Shown here one piece after another: positions 32,507-42,882 of a stretch of 64,000 nt of DNA. The stretch lies in contig CM033395.1 of NCBI GenBank assembly GCA_019426215.1, positions 16,792,569 through 16,856,568 of the forward strand, given 5' to 3'. Positions within the stretch are counted from its first letter, which is position 1, and each line of letters begins with the position of its first letter. The notes under the pieces are model-generated. The model ran no database searches. It was not told the DNA's origin and saw only the letters and a program-made list of their open reading frames with translations. The translations under genes were made by a program, and so were the position numbers. This DNA is from Buddleja alternifolia (taxonomy: Eukaryota > Streptophyta > Magnoliopsida > Lamiales > Scrophulariaceae).

Positions 32507-34312
32507 TGTTGGTCCCAAGAGGCATACGAAAGGGTCTAGAAGGGGGGCTTGAATAGACCCTGAATTCTTTTTCGACTTCAAAAGATTTCGTATTAAAATG
32601 GTTTTTGGACGCTTGAAATAGTAGACGCTTGAAGTGTCTAACGCTTGACTTAAGCGTTCACTTAAAATATAGGTGCTTTGGCGAAGCGTCTAATGAAGAT
32701 TGTTTTTAGAAAGTTAACTTAGACTTCAAGATTTGAATACTTTAACCAAGTAGGTTTAAGCGTTCAGTTATTTAATCAGTGTTAGCACAGCGGAATAATT
32801 TTTGGAGTCTTCTCTTTGAAAGCTTTAGCATCACAAAGTATTCCTTAGTTGCTTTTCTTTAAAACGTTTTGAATGCTTAGAGTGCTTAGCGCTTAGTCAA
32901 GCGCTTAAGACTGATTTGAAAGCTTAGTGTTCTCTTTGACTTAAATTAGACGCTTGACTGTTTTATATGCCTTTTCAAGGTATAATGTGCAACTGTAAAT
33001 AAAGTAAATAAAACAGTAAATAACATAATAATTTGTAAGGTTCACTGGGTGGTATAATCCCAGCTACGTCCTTCTTCTCCTATGCACTTGGAGGCAATCC
33101 ACTAAATTGATTCTCGAAGATTCACACAGAGACCTCTATAAAGTAGGGACAAAGGAAGAGATGGATATGGATGACTTGAGCTCCTTGGTCACACAGATTT
33201 CTGCTACAAGCCACTTCAATCCTCTGCTTCTGGAAAGACGATCTCGAGCTCCTTGATCACACAGATTTCAGCTCCAATAAAGATCTTCTCTAAGATGGCC
33301 TTGAGCTCCTTGATCACACAGACTTCAGCTCCAATAAAGACAATCTTCAACAAGCTTCTCTTACTCAAAAATACTGCTTGTGGAAGTCAACAATCTTTCT
33401 CACTCAGATGAAAGGTGTTGAGGGTTTGTTGTAACAGGTTTGTTTGATGTTGGGAAGTTCAAACAACTTGAGATATCTCAATAATAGTGTAGGGTTCTTT
33501 TATGAAGATGTTTGAGATATCGGGTGACTGTCTGGAATATATTTGAGAAGCTTGAAGGATTTTGGCTATGGGGTTTGCAAGCTTTTCTCTCAAATTATTT
33601 CTCAGCTCTCTTTCACATTTACGTCTTTTCAAGCACACAGAGATATCTGAAGGGTACTATTTATAGGGTTTCTTGGGATTTGTCCGCTGGACACAATTGA
33701 GCGCAAATAGTCCCTTTTCTGACATTCCTTAATTTCTGCTGAATCCGATTTGACAGGAGCAGGTTGAACTTGAAAAGCTGACAGTCTAGTCAAAAGGTGG
33801 CTTGTCCACAAGTCATATCGCATTTAATGCACTTGAATTTATTTCCCGCTGGAAATAAATGACCGTTGAGGATTAGATGACTTGAGGATGTATTTCAGGT
33901 GAATCCTTTTGATGAACGCTTGAATATCTGAGCTCTCGGTTCACACTTCTGGAACAGTCCTTTAGCGTTAGCTAGGCGCTAAGAACATTCTCTCGAACGC
34001 TTGATTCATAACTCCTGAAATAGACTCTTAAGCGTTTGACAGACGCTTAAGACAAATCTTCATCTTCACTTGACTTCAGACGCTGATCTTTAACTTCATC
34101 CTTGATAGACTCACTCAGAATTCTATTAGTGACTTGGTATTAAATACTTAGTCTAAAATCTACAAAGATAAAGATTACAAGCCTAACAAACTAACACACT
34201 TTCAAATGCTTATACAAATATTCTATGAAAGTATAAACTTACATTCTTTTGGGGTCTAACATGAAATCTTATCTTGTCATCATCAAAACATCTAACAATG
34301 AATTTCCTAACA
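32507..34312 (-). repeat. Solo SIRE-type LTR inside the CACTA element
   Basis: About 1806 bp bounded in plus sense by TGTTGGTCCC and TTCCTAACA and flanked by the perfect 5-bp duplication ATAAT (32502-32506, 34313-34317). No internal sequence remains, so it is a true solo LTR, normally the product of LTR-LTR recombination. It holds three direct repeats of a GAGCTCCTTG(A/G)TCACACAGA unit (from 33178, 33246 and 33303) and many GACGCTTG/AAGCGT motifs near both ends. Confidence 0.92.
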
Positions 34313-35668
34313 ATAATCTCTTGAAACTAGAAAACGCTAACCTTTATTTTAAACCATTGACAGGCCGAGTTTTTGGATTTCTTGGATTGGTTGTTGCAAT
34401 TTGCATGAAATATGTGCATAGCCCTATACAAAAATATAAAAAACAAGGAAATATGTCTAAAACAAGCAATTGTGTGAAATAAATATACACTTTAAAAAAA
34501 TATTAAATATAATGGATACATTGATTGAATGAAAAACTTACTGACTGATTTTTTGTGTCATATCATCTCAGTATTCCGGCTCACCACGCAAAGAATCCAG
34601 ATAGTAAACGACCTCTTGAAATGGATCAATTGCAAGCAACAACCAATGTCCCCTACAAAGCATTCAAAAGATAAGTTCAAAATTTGTTTTGCGTAACTAG
34701 TTTTACAAATTAAAGTTGAGTCTTTAGTAGCTCACCTGGTGTTATAAGGTGCAAGAAATAACTCATTCGTTTGTGCACTCTGTATCACTGCACATGCTAT
34801 GTACTGCACTTGTTGAATTTGCGGGCTTGTTCTCGCAGACATGAAATGTGGGCTAAGGAACCCGAAACTTGCTTCTTTCCCTTCGGGGATCACGTACTTA
34901 ACCCACAAACACCTAAATTGAGCATAAAAAATGAATTTTGAGTAACTAAAATAATCGTAGTTCAGATACAATAAAATAATTTAAAAACTTACTTTATGTA
35001 CGCTGTAATGATAGAGGCTCCTATCTCTTTTTGACGCAGAAGGTGACAGATCTCCTCATTTCCAATATACTCTGGGAATGCAAAATTCATAATGGGTTCG
35101 TCCATGTCTATAGTGATCTGGGCACTAATAGACATCATCTTCGTGTACTATCCCAGAAATAAAAGGTCATCAGGGAGTTCATCTAGTTGAAGGTCTGCAC
35201 ATCTATCACCTTCACGTGGAGGCTTGGCCACTGGAAATTTTCCTTTGACAGCTGACTGCTTCGACGTCCCTGATTTTTGGTTTCCAGATGATTTGGATGG
35301 TCCAAGAGACTGTTTAAGCAAAGAAAATAACACACCAAAGTATATTTAGTAACCTCAAATAAATTGTTATAATTTATTAATGACTAGCTATTAATTACAT
35401 ACCGGTGTATCAGTGACAATGACAAGACTCGCGGGCCAAGCAACAAAGGTACCCAGAACACTAGAAATGGTGAGCATTTCTTCATTGAGAGGGACGGGTA
35501 GGGGTGTATCCGCCTCAACTGCAGTGTCAATGCGCACTTTCACATGGTTGGTGGCTAATTGACAGTTGTGAAGTATTCTATCAATCACTGGTCGATTGTA
35601 CATCTGTCCTTTAGCCACCACACGATATGACGGTGATGAGAGTGCAAATTGACATGGAGCGATAACCT

Positions 35669-35670
<2 letters not shown>

Positions 35671-35701
<31 letters not shown>

Positions 35702-35702
35702 C
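35671..35702. repeat. (CA)n(TA)n microsatellite
   Basis: An ACACAC run followed by a TATATA run, in an intron of the second CACTA gene. Confidence 0.85.
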
Positions 35703-38680
35703 AACATTATATTAGAAAGTTTTGTGTGATTTACAGAAATAGAGAGTTGCAAGTTACCTGATCAATAAACAAGTTCAAATCATTACCTCAGGAAGCATCT
35801 TCTAAACTGGTTCTAGGCTGCTATCTTTCAAAGAAATCACGTCATCTTCATGTGGCTGACGCGAGTTAGGCACTTCCAAAACATCAATTCGTTGTTGCAT
35901 GGCAAGCATAGTTTCGGAGTGGTTTTTCACCATGTTTCTCAAGCTTTCCATCTCCATTTCTGTAGCAGGCTTTGGATCCTTAAAATAGTCTCTTTGTGAG
36001 ACCCCAAAGCCAACACCCCTAACGCGACCCAGATGCTCCTTCCTTTCAAGAGCTTTAGCCAATAGGTCATCTCGACTCTTCTCATTTCCACTATGGCTAG
36101 TACTCTCTTGTGAAATGCTCTTATGTAATAATACATTTTAAAAAATTAAAAAAAATTAGTTAACTTTGTTCATTCAATAGTATTTCAAAACAAACATACA
36201 ACACATTATAGAGCTAAAATTGCAAATAACTCACCATTTCATTCACTACTCTTCTAACATTGTCGTTATCAATTTGATTTGTTTTATCGGAACGCGTAAT
36301 CCTCCACACGAGTGCTCGTGTCACCTCTTTGTAATCGGATCCCGCATCCCTTCTTCTATTCATCTATATTTTCATTAAAAATATATATTTATAACATAGA
36401 ATTTTTATTAAAAAAATTGTAAGGATTCACTGCTAAATGAACTACATACCTCCATTTGCTCCACAAGAGCATGTCCAAGACTGCTTTCCGGTAAGGATAT
36501 TTAGGTTCCTTTGCTCTTTCCTGATTTTCCCTACTTAGTTTCTGTTTATTACATTATCAATTATTAGCTAAATATAAATGCAATAACCAACAAATTAAAT
36601 GAAACCGTAAATTAAACTGACTAGCTACCTGAAAACCTTCACCTAGGCGAATAGCTAAAAATGCCATCCAATCTGCTTGAGATATCTCATATTGTGGGGA
36701 TGGGTTGTCATTAATGTTTCCATCATCATCTCGCACCCACCTTCTACTCAAGTAGCTTCTAAAGTTACGTGCTAGCTTCCCAGTTTCTGCTAGTACGTAC
36801 TTTTGTCTACTTTCTTCAATATCAAATGCCAACTACAAAAAACGAACAACAAAGTATATATAAAATTATAATTTAGAGAATATGATAATACATTAACACT
36901 TACAAATATGATAATATCCAAATTACCTTTATTTCATCCCAAATGTTTCTTTTTATTCGTGACGGGACTTTTCGCCAATCACTCATGGTAATCGACACCT
37001 TCTGACGAGTTTGCACGCCTATATAACCAACAAATATTGATTTGTTTCGTTAACTGCCTGACATCTGTCATTCCAGCCGATAGGTAGCCTTATTCCTTGA
37101 CTCCTGGCTTTGACAACTTTTTTCATAGCCGTGATACCTCTCCGTATCTCATTTTCATGACGTCTATCTGATCCATATACATCATCCTCAGGAAAACTAC
37201 CAGTGGGATCTAAAGCCATGGACCTACAAAAGCTAAAAAATACAGAAGTTAGATTCATATAAATTTAGCAGATTCATTTGGCAATAATAATTTTAAAATA
37301 GAAGTAATAAATACAGAAGTTAGGTTCATTCCCATTATTCTAGAACGTAATTATCCTAAACCACAAAATAAACAAAATTTAATCCCAATTAAACGTAGTT
37401 AACCCCCAGCTAACCCAAATTAACCTTAAATTCAGTCTATCATACAATTATGAAGTAATAAATTTTCTAGCAACTAAGTATAAATATTGATCAAAAAATA
37501 AGTCTATCATACAATTATGAAATAAGTTCAAATACCTTTCATCGTTTTCTTTTTGTTGTTGGCTTAGCAGTCTTTTGCTTCCCATCGGTATGACCATTTT
37601 TTTTTAGTTCGCCGATGAACTGATGGATTAATCCATATCCCCTCTTGGTGATCTTGTCGCATATACAATTCTTCATCACTTATATCCAAGTCATCGTCAC
37701 TATCAATTGATTGTGAATCACCTAATGAGATAGGGTTTTCACCATCATCATCACTTTCTTCATAATCATCATCAATACAAGTATTTTTGTTTGCCGATAA
37801 AACAATGGACCACCTCTTATCAATAGGATCGGTGACAAAAAACACTTGCTTAGCTTGTGATGCTAAAATTAAAGGTTCATCTTTGTATCCCACCCTTTCA
37901 AGGTCTACTCGAGTGAAGCCTATTTCACTATTATCGACATCATGTTTATTGTCAACCCACCTACACCCAAATACAGGCACCCGAAACCAACTATAATCAA
38001 GCTCCCATATATGTTCAATCAACCCATAATATGATAAATCAGCATAGATATGATTATTATCTTTCGCACTTGAGATATGCATTGCTTGAGCTACAAGACT
38101 CACACCACTATTATGCATTGTACTTCGTTCATCTTGGTCTTTTGTCTAGAATGTGCGACCATTTATACGATAACCTGAATAACAAAATACTAGTCTGTCC
38201 GGACCCATCGACAGTCGTGTCAATTTATCTGAAACTGAAAGCTGTGGATTCTCTTTCTGTTTCTCTTCAATATGCTTTCGGAACCAATCGATGAAACTCT
38301 TATTGTGCTGTCTAGAAATCCAGCTCTCATTTTTAATTGGATTGAATCTCCTAAGTTGGTTCTTATGCTCTTCAACATATGGGTCAACCTCATCGGTATT
38401 GTGGAGCACATATAGGTGTACCTGTTCCCTTTGTGTAATATGAACACTAACTAATTGCTTTCCAATTACGCTTTTTCCTTCTGTTCCCCATCCCACAACA
38501 TGAGACTTTGGAAGCTCTGCAACATTAGAATCTGCTAGATACTCTGTGCAAAATGTAATGGCTTCATCAACTATGTACCGTTCAACAATGCAACCTTTCG
38601 GTCGACTACGATTTTTCACGTAGCCTTTCAATACCTTCATATAATGCTCAGCCGGATACATAGATATCATAAAAGCGGGT

Positions 38681-40278
38681 TGATAAGAGGCATTTTTACA
38701 TGTTTTTAAGCCCGTGGGACTTATGATATGGATCCATTTATTGCCTAAATCATGCTACATTTGCGTTTAATCGGGGTGTTAAGTGATTACAGGTGATAAA
38801 TGAGAGCACACGAAGAAAAGGGCAAAAAACGACGTATAAAATAAGTTTAGACCAAGTTGCTTCGCACTCCCGCGCCCAAGCACCATCATACCCATGCCTG
38901 GGTGCCGTTTCTGCATTACTTACCACGGTTGAGCGCTATATCTGTACATTTTGAGACCCAATTGGACAAGGTTTCCTTCTACAAAGTTGTAGGTCTATGT
39001 CTTAGATTCATTTGGGAACTTCACTCATCCAAATCGGAGATCTTTTGAGAGAGTTATGAAGGAAATACGATTGCTGCGCCGAACAGAGGCGAGACGCTCA
39101 ACATTCTGTTTCCCACGCCTAGAATCTTAGCTCTTTTTCAGCTGAAAATCCAGCTCTTTATGATGGGAAGGAATCACTTTTAGCCAAATTTCTGCCCATG
39201 TGTTGAGAGGTTGTCTTAGGTGTGTTTCTTGGTAGATTTACTTTATGAAATTTTATACTACATGTTTTAGAGTAATGGAGGATACAAGAGAGCGACAACA
39301 CATGGGAGGGAGGAGAATATACACCTATAAAGGCAATCATCTATTGTATTCTTCATGATCAAAAAAATTAGGAGGAGTGACCGATCATAGACAGAAGAGA
39401 GAGGAGAATACTTTTGATTCTTGATTCATCATCACCATTGGAGAAGGAATATTCAATTGAAGTTCCATCATTATTCACTTTTGAGGGAGTTTTAACTGCT
39501 TGTCATTTCATTTATGTTTATGAATATGCATATTAATTCATTTATGTTTTTCATATTATCAATTATGAACTAAATTCATAAGACTAGGGCCATGTAAGGC
39601 CAAATTGTGATTTATGCTTATAATAGATGATTGTTGAGGTTATTCTTATATTGTTATGTGATGTGAATTTGTGTTTTTGCCTATCTTGCATATACTTGAT
39701 CACTATATGTTAGAATCTTATGCCTAGGTTAATATTTCGGGAGAAAATTGACTTAGGGTGCAAGAAATTCACATCATGACCCGCAATTAATGAGGAATTG
39801 CCCTAGAAATAGGTAAAGATTCCCGGGTGAAGTTGTTCGATTCAAATCGAGTGAGCTCTAGTACGTTAATGCATGTTTAGTGGTTAGATTTCCGGGTAGA
39901 TATACTTAGGAAATCACAATCTAAGCATAGGGGTTTAGCGCGAGACATCGGTTATTCTCTACCCTAGGAGTTGTCACCATAACAACATAAGCGTGATCCT
40001 TCAACAAGAATCTTTATAAGTATAATGGATCAATTTGGACCTATCATGTGCCTTAGTCTCCCTTTATATTTAGTTTTAAATCATTTGCGTAACCTCTTTC
40101 TTATTATGCGCGTTTTACATTTAATTTACCTTTATTGTAGTTGTTCTTTGTTATAAAATCAATAACTAGAATTCAAGTCTCCGTGGTTCGACAACCCGGA
40201 CTTCTTTTTGTCCATTTTTATTACTACACATGACTAGTGCACTTGCTATCATAGCACGTTAGTTATTAGCGTGTCAAG
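38681..40278 (+). repeat. Ty3/gypsy LTR (Athila/Tat type) inside TNP2
   Basis: About 1598 bp, starting TGATAAGAGGCATTTTTACA and ending GCGTGTCA. The last 110 bp run parallel to the LTR at 56016-57315 (TGGTTCGAC-like block, TATTACTACACA, CTTGCTAT), so the two are related families. It interrupts the TNP2/DUF4218 frame between LCG and PAFMISMYP; joining the flanks keeps the frame. What follows it is not simply a target duplication but primer-tRNA sequence (see next feature). Confidence 0.88.
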
Positions 40279-40323
40279 TTTTTGGCGCCGTTGTTTGGGA
40301 TCGAACCCGGGTCATCCGCGTCC
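40279..40323 (+). other. Spacer plus reverse complement of the 3' half of tRNA-Asp
   Basis: After the LTR and AGTTTT, bases 40285-40323 match the reverse complement of the last 39 nt of plant nuclear tRNA-Asp(GUC), including the CCA, at about 35 of 39 positions (tRNA sequence recalled, not looked up). An ordinary primer site matches only about 18-19 nt, as at 55991-56009. The match stops exactly before the complement of the anticodon. The last five bases, CGCGT, also resemble the left flank CGGGT (38676-38680), so a one-mismatch target duplication could overlap it. Confidence 0.75.
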
Positions 40324-41434
40324 ACATAGTTGAGTCTCTCTAACCAAGTGAATAGGTAGGTGAGTCATTATATCAAAAAAAACAGGTGGAAAATACATCT
40401 CAAGCTCACACAAAGTGATGACAATTTGTTTCTGAAGTGCAGGAAATTGCTCAGGATCAAACACCTTGCCCCACATTGCTTTGAAGAAGAAACGCAATCT
40501 AGTTATTGTGTCTCTCACCTTTTTTGGCAAAATGGCCTGTATAGCAAAATTGGTAGCAAATGATCCTTGATTACATGACAATCGTGAATCTTCATGTGCT
40601 TTAGCTTCAAGTCTTTCATAGATATAAGACTGCTAATGTTTGAAGAATACCCTTCTGGAACTTTCACTCCATTAAGAAACTCACATAATGCAATTTTTTC
40701 TTTCCTGGCTAGAGTGTGAGCTGCTGGAGGCAAATAAGTACGTTTCCCCTTATTTGTTGGTGTCAATTTTCCTCTTATCTTGATTTCAACCAAGTCTAAC
40801 CGTGCCTTTACGCCATCTTTTGTCTTTTCGGGCACATTCAGAAGTGTACCAATGACACTATCAAATACATTTTTCTCAATATGCATAATATCAAGAAAAT
40901 GTCTAACATGTAAAGACGTCCAATACGGCAACTCAAAGAAAATTGACCTTTTTTTCCACCCAGTTTTTGCAAGGCTACCTGCAAAAGTCTTTCCAAATTT
41001 GACCTCCAAGTCTTTTACATTCTCAAACACTTCTTCACCAGTCAAGCAGTTAGGGGCTCTGCCTTCTTCTATATTCCTATTGAAAGCTTTCTTCCACCGA
41101 CGATATCGATGGTTCCAAATTAGCCATCTATGATGCCCTTGGAATGCATATTTCTGAGAGTGTTTCAATCGATATTGATCTGTACTCTTGACACATATGG
41201 GGCATCCACATTGGCCATGTACACCATATCCCTCGAGGTTTGCTCTTGCCGAAAAATCATTGATTGTTCCAAATAACATGACTCTTAGATTAAAATTTTC
41301 TTCTTTGAACCCGTTCTCGACTTAATCTTCCCCCTAACTTGCAACCAACAAAATTCGTATCTTTCACCCACAACAAATCCAATATTCTAATCTTTCACCC
41401 ACAACAAACCCAAAATTTCTATCTTACTATACGA

Positions 41435-41700
41435 AAATATTGATCACCAGTTGGATCACACAAAGCATCATATTTCAATCAACTACAAATATTGATCACC
41501 AGTTGGATCACATAAAACTAAAAATAAAGCATCATTTTATAAATATATATTGATCACCAGTTGGGTCACATAAAACATCATATTTCCAACAACTATAAAT
41601 ATTGATCACCAGTCGGATCACATAAATCACATAAAACTACAAATAAAACATCATATTTTCAACAATTAAGTATAAATATAGATCACCAGTTGGATCAATG
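41435..41700. repeat. Five-copy tandem repeat (TGATCACCAGTTGGATC unit)
   Basis: Imperfect units of about 50-70 bp starting near 41437, 41490, 41549, 41600 and 41676, each with TGATCACCAGTTGGATCA or a close variant. Confidence 0.8.
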
Positions 41701-42007
41701 TACCCTAAACCACAAAATAACCACAATTTCATCTCAAATCAAATGTAATTAACACCCGACTAACCCAAATTAACAGTAAATTCAGTCAAATCCCTATTTC
41801 CCTTAAGTTTTCCAATAAATAGGCAAATCTCTCAAGAATATACACAAATATACATACATCCACACATACACACATATATATATACATACACCCACATATA
41901 CACAAATATACATGCACCCACACATACACAAATATATATACATACACCCACATATACATAAATATACATACACCCACACATACACAAATACTTAACTCTA
42001 TACTCTA

Positions 42008-42040
<33 letters not shown>

Positions 42041-42194
42041 TTATCTAAAAAAAATTACCCACTAAATGGCGGTGGTCGGCGGCCGCAACAACGGCTGCGG
42101 CGGAGGCGGCGGTCCTTAAATATATATTTATAGAAAGAGTTAAATATATATATATATATAGAATATATACATATATATATGCACATATATATAT

Positions 42195-42420
42195 AGATCT
42201 AGAAAGAGAGAGAGAGAAAGAGAGAAAGAGAGAGAGAGAGAGAGATACCGAAAGAGGGGAGCGGATGGCGGCGACGGTCGGCGGTGAGAGGTCGAGTAGA
42301 GAGAGAGAGAAACCGATCGAGAGAAAGAGAGAGAAACCGAGAGAGAGAGCGCGAGAGAGAGAGAGAGAGGTGGTGGTGGTGGGGTGGTGGGGGGGTTGAA
42401 AGAGAGAGAGAGAGAATTAG
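42195..42420. repeat. GA-rich microsatellite tracts
   Basis: Repeated GAGAGA runs broken by short unique sequence and a GGTGGTGG run near 42369-42395. Confidence 0.9.
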
Positions 42421-42464
42421 AGTGAGAGAGAGGAGGGGGCGGCTAGGTTTTACGTAAAAACCTG

Positions 42465-42852
42465 GCCGCCTATGATAGTGGTTCGGGTACGAACAGCTGT
42501 CATACCCGGTTTTTTATTTTTTTTCTTTCTGACAGCGGTTTAGTTGAACCACTATCATATTTTGTCTATGATAGCGGTTCGTTTTCGAACCGCTGTCATA
42601 TATTTTTTATTTTTTTATTATTTTTTTTCTGAAGCACTATGACAGCGGTTCGAACGAACCGCTGTCATATCCGGCACTATGACAGCAGTTTGATCAAACC
42701 GCTGGCACTATGACAGCGGTTCTATACGAACCACTGTTGTATCCCAATTTTTTTTTTTAATTTTATCTGACAGCGGTTCGGGTAGAACTGCTGTAATAGG
42801 TCCAAACAGAGAAGCGCTATTACAGCGGTTTTACAAAACCGCTATAATAGAT
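42465..42852. repeat. CACTA right subterminal hairpin array
   Basis: About eight hairpin units of the TATGACAGCGGTTC / GAACCGCTGTCATA type with loops of a few bases, at roughly 42472-42510, 42530-42560, 42567-42602, 42635-42670, 42676-42705, 42710-42742, 42770-42800 and 42815-42850. They mirror the left array. Confidence 0.8.
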
Positions 42853-42882
42853 ACGCTGTATTAGTGTATGTTTGTAGTAGCG
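42853..42882 (-). repeat. CACTA right terminal inverted repeat
   Basis: On the minus strand it reads CGCTACTACAAACATACAC then TAATACAGCG, pairing with the left end. The second base is G where the usual end has A. Confidence 0.7.

Larger units (their letters stand above)
32143..37219 (-). pseudogene. CACTA second gene: En/Spm-plant domain plus C48 (Ulp1-like) protease
   Basis: A multi-exon gene. Exon 1 (37219-36927, MALDPTGSFPEDD then KVVKARSQGIRLPIGW) and exon 2 (36832-36629, LARNFRSYLSRRWV) resemble the plant transposase (Ptta/En/Spm) domain; the region 36062-35802 looks coiled-coil. The C-terminus is a C48-type cysteine protease: GHWLLLAIDPFQEVVYYLD carries the His and Asp (about 34655-34595), and beyond an intron QTNEVDCAYFVMRFM carries the Cys (about 32440-32390), ending RCEVTRYIFLAAP. 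A solo LTR (32507-34312) lies in that intron. At least one frameshift (near 37020) and in-frame stops break it. Exon edges other than those given are approximate. Confidence 0.7.
37564..41279 (-). pseudogene. CACTA TNP2 transposase with DUF4218 and DUF4216, truncated and interrupted
   Basis: From 41279 the frame reads INDFSARANLEGYGVHGQC, KKRSIFFELPYW, HFLDIMHIEKNVFDSVIGTL and TYLPPAAHTLARKEK, all TNP2 blocks, then DUF4218 (TITRLRFFFKAMW, FPPVFFDIMTHLPIHLVRE) up to LCG, after a frameshift near 40550. An LTR insertion (38681-40323) follows; the frame resumes as MYPAEHYMKVLKGYVKN and reaches DUF4216 (ELDYSWFRVPVFGCRWVDN) after one TAG near 38146, where the family has His. The N-terminal third of TNP2 is absent, so it cannot be an active transposase, which would cut the element at its ends. 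Confidence 0.88.
41282..42464. other. CACTA noncoding and simple-repeat region
   Basis: Holds no gene. It includes five copies of a unit carrying TATTGATCACCAGTTGGATC (about 41435-41700), a segment at 41703-41790 that repeats 37353-37440, CACACATACACAAATATA-type minisatellite (41840-41995), TG and TA runs (42006-42045), GA-rich runs (42195-42420) and short GC-rich patches near 42065-42110 and 42262-42290. ORFs here are translations of the repeats. Confidence 0.8.
31543..42882 (-). mobile_element. CACTA (En/Spm-type) DNA transposon
   Basis: The ends are inverted: plus-strand GACTACTACAGAAATTCCC at 31543 against CGCTACTACAAACATACAC on the minus strand from 42882, both slightly changed from CACTACTACA. 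Arrays of subterminal hairpin repeats lie inside each end. Coding content is CACTA-type: TNP2 transposase with DUF4218 and DUF4216 (41279-37564) and a second gene with an En/Spm-plant domain and a C48-type protease (37219-32143). It splits the ORF2 of the Athila-like element. The expected 3-bp duplication is not evident (ATG against AAA). Two LTRs are nested inside it. Confidence 0.88.

Noticed and set aside
40310..40314. CGGGT here as the right target duplication matching 38676-38680
   Set aside because: It lies inside the tRNA-Asp-derived stretch, and placing the junction here would leave extra residues and a stop in the TNP2 frame. The host sequence resumes at 40324, where the frame joins as LCG-PAF.
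40285..40323. A real tRNA-Asp gene half
   Set aside because: It includes CCA, which plant nuclear tRNA genes do not encode, lacks the 5' half, and directly follows an LTR as a primer site would.
41786..41985. Tyr/Val/Cys-rich ORFs
   Set aside because: Translations of an ATACACACCC-type minisatellite.
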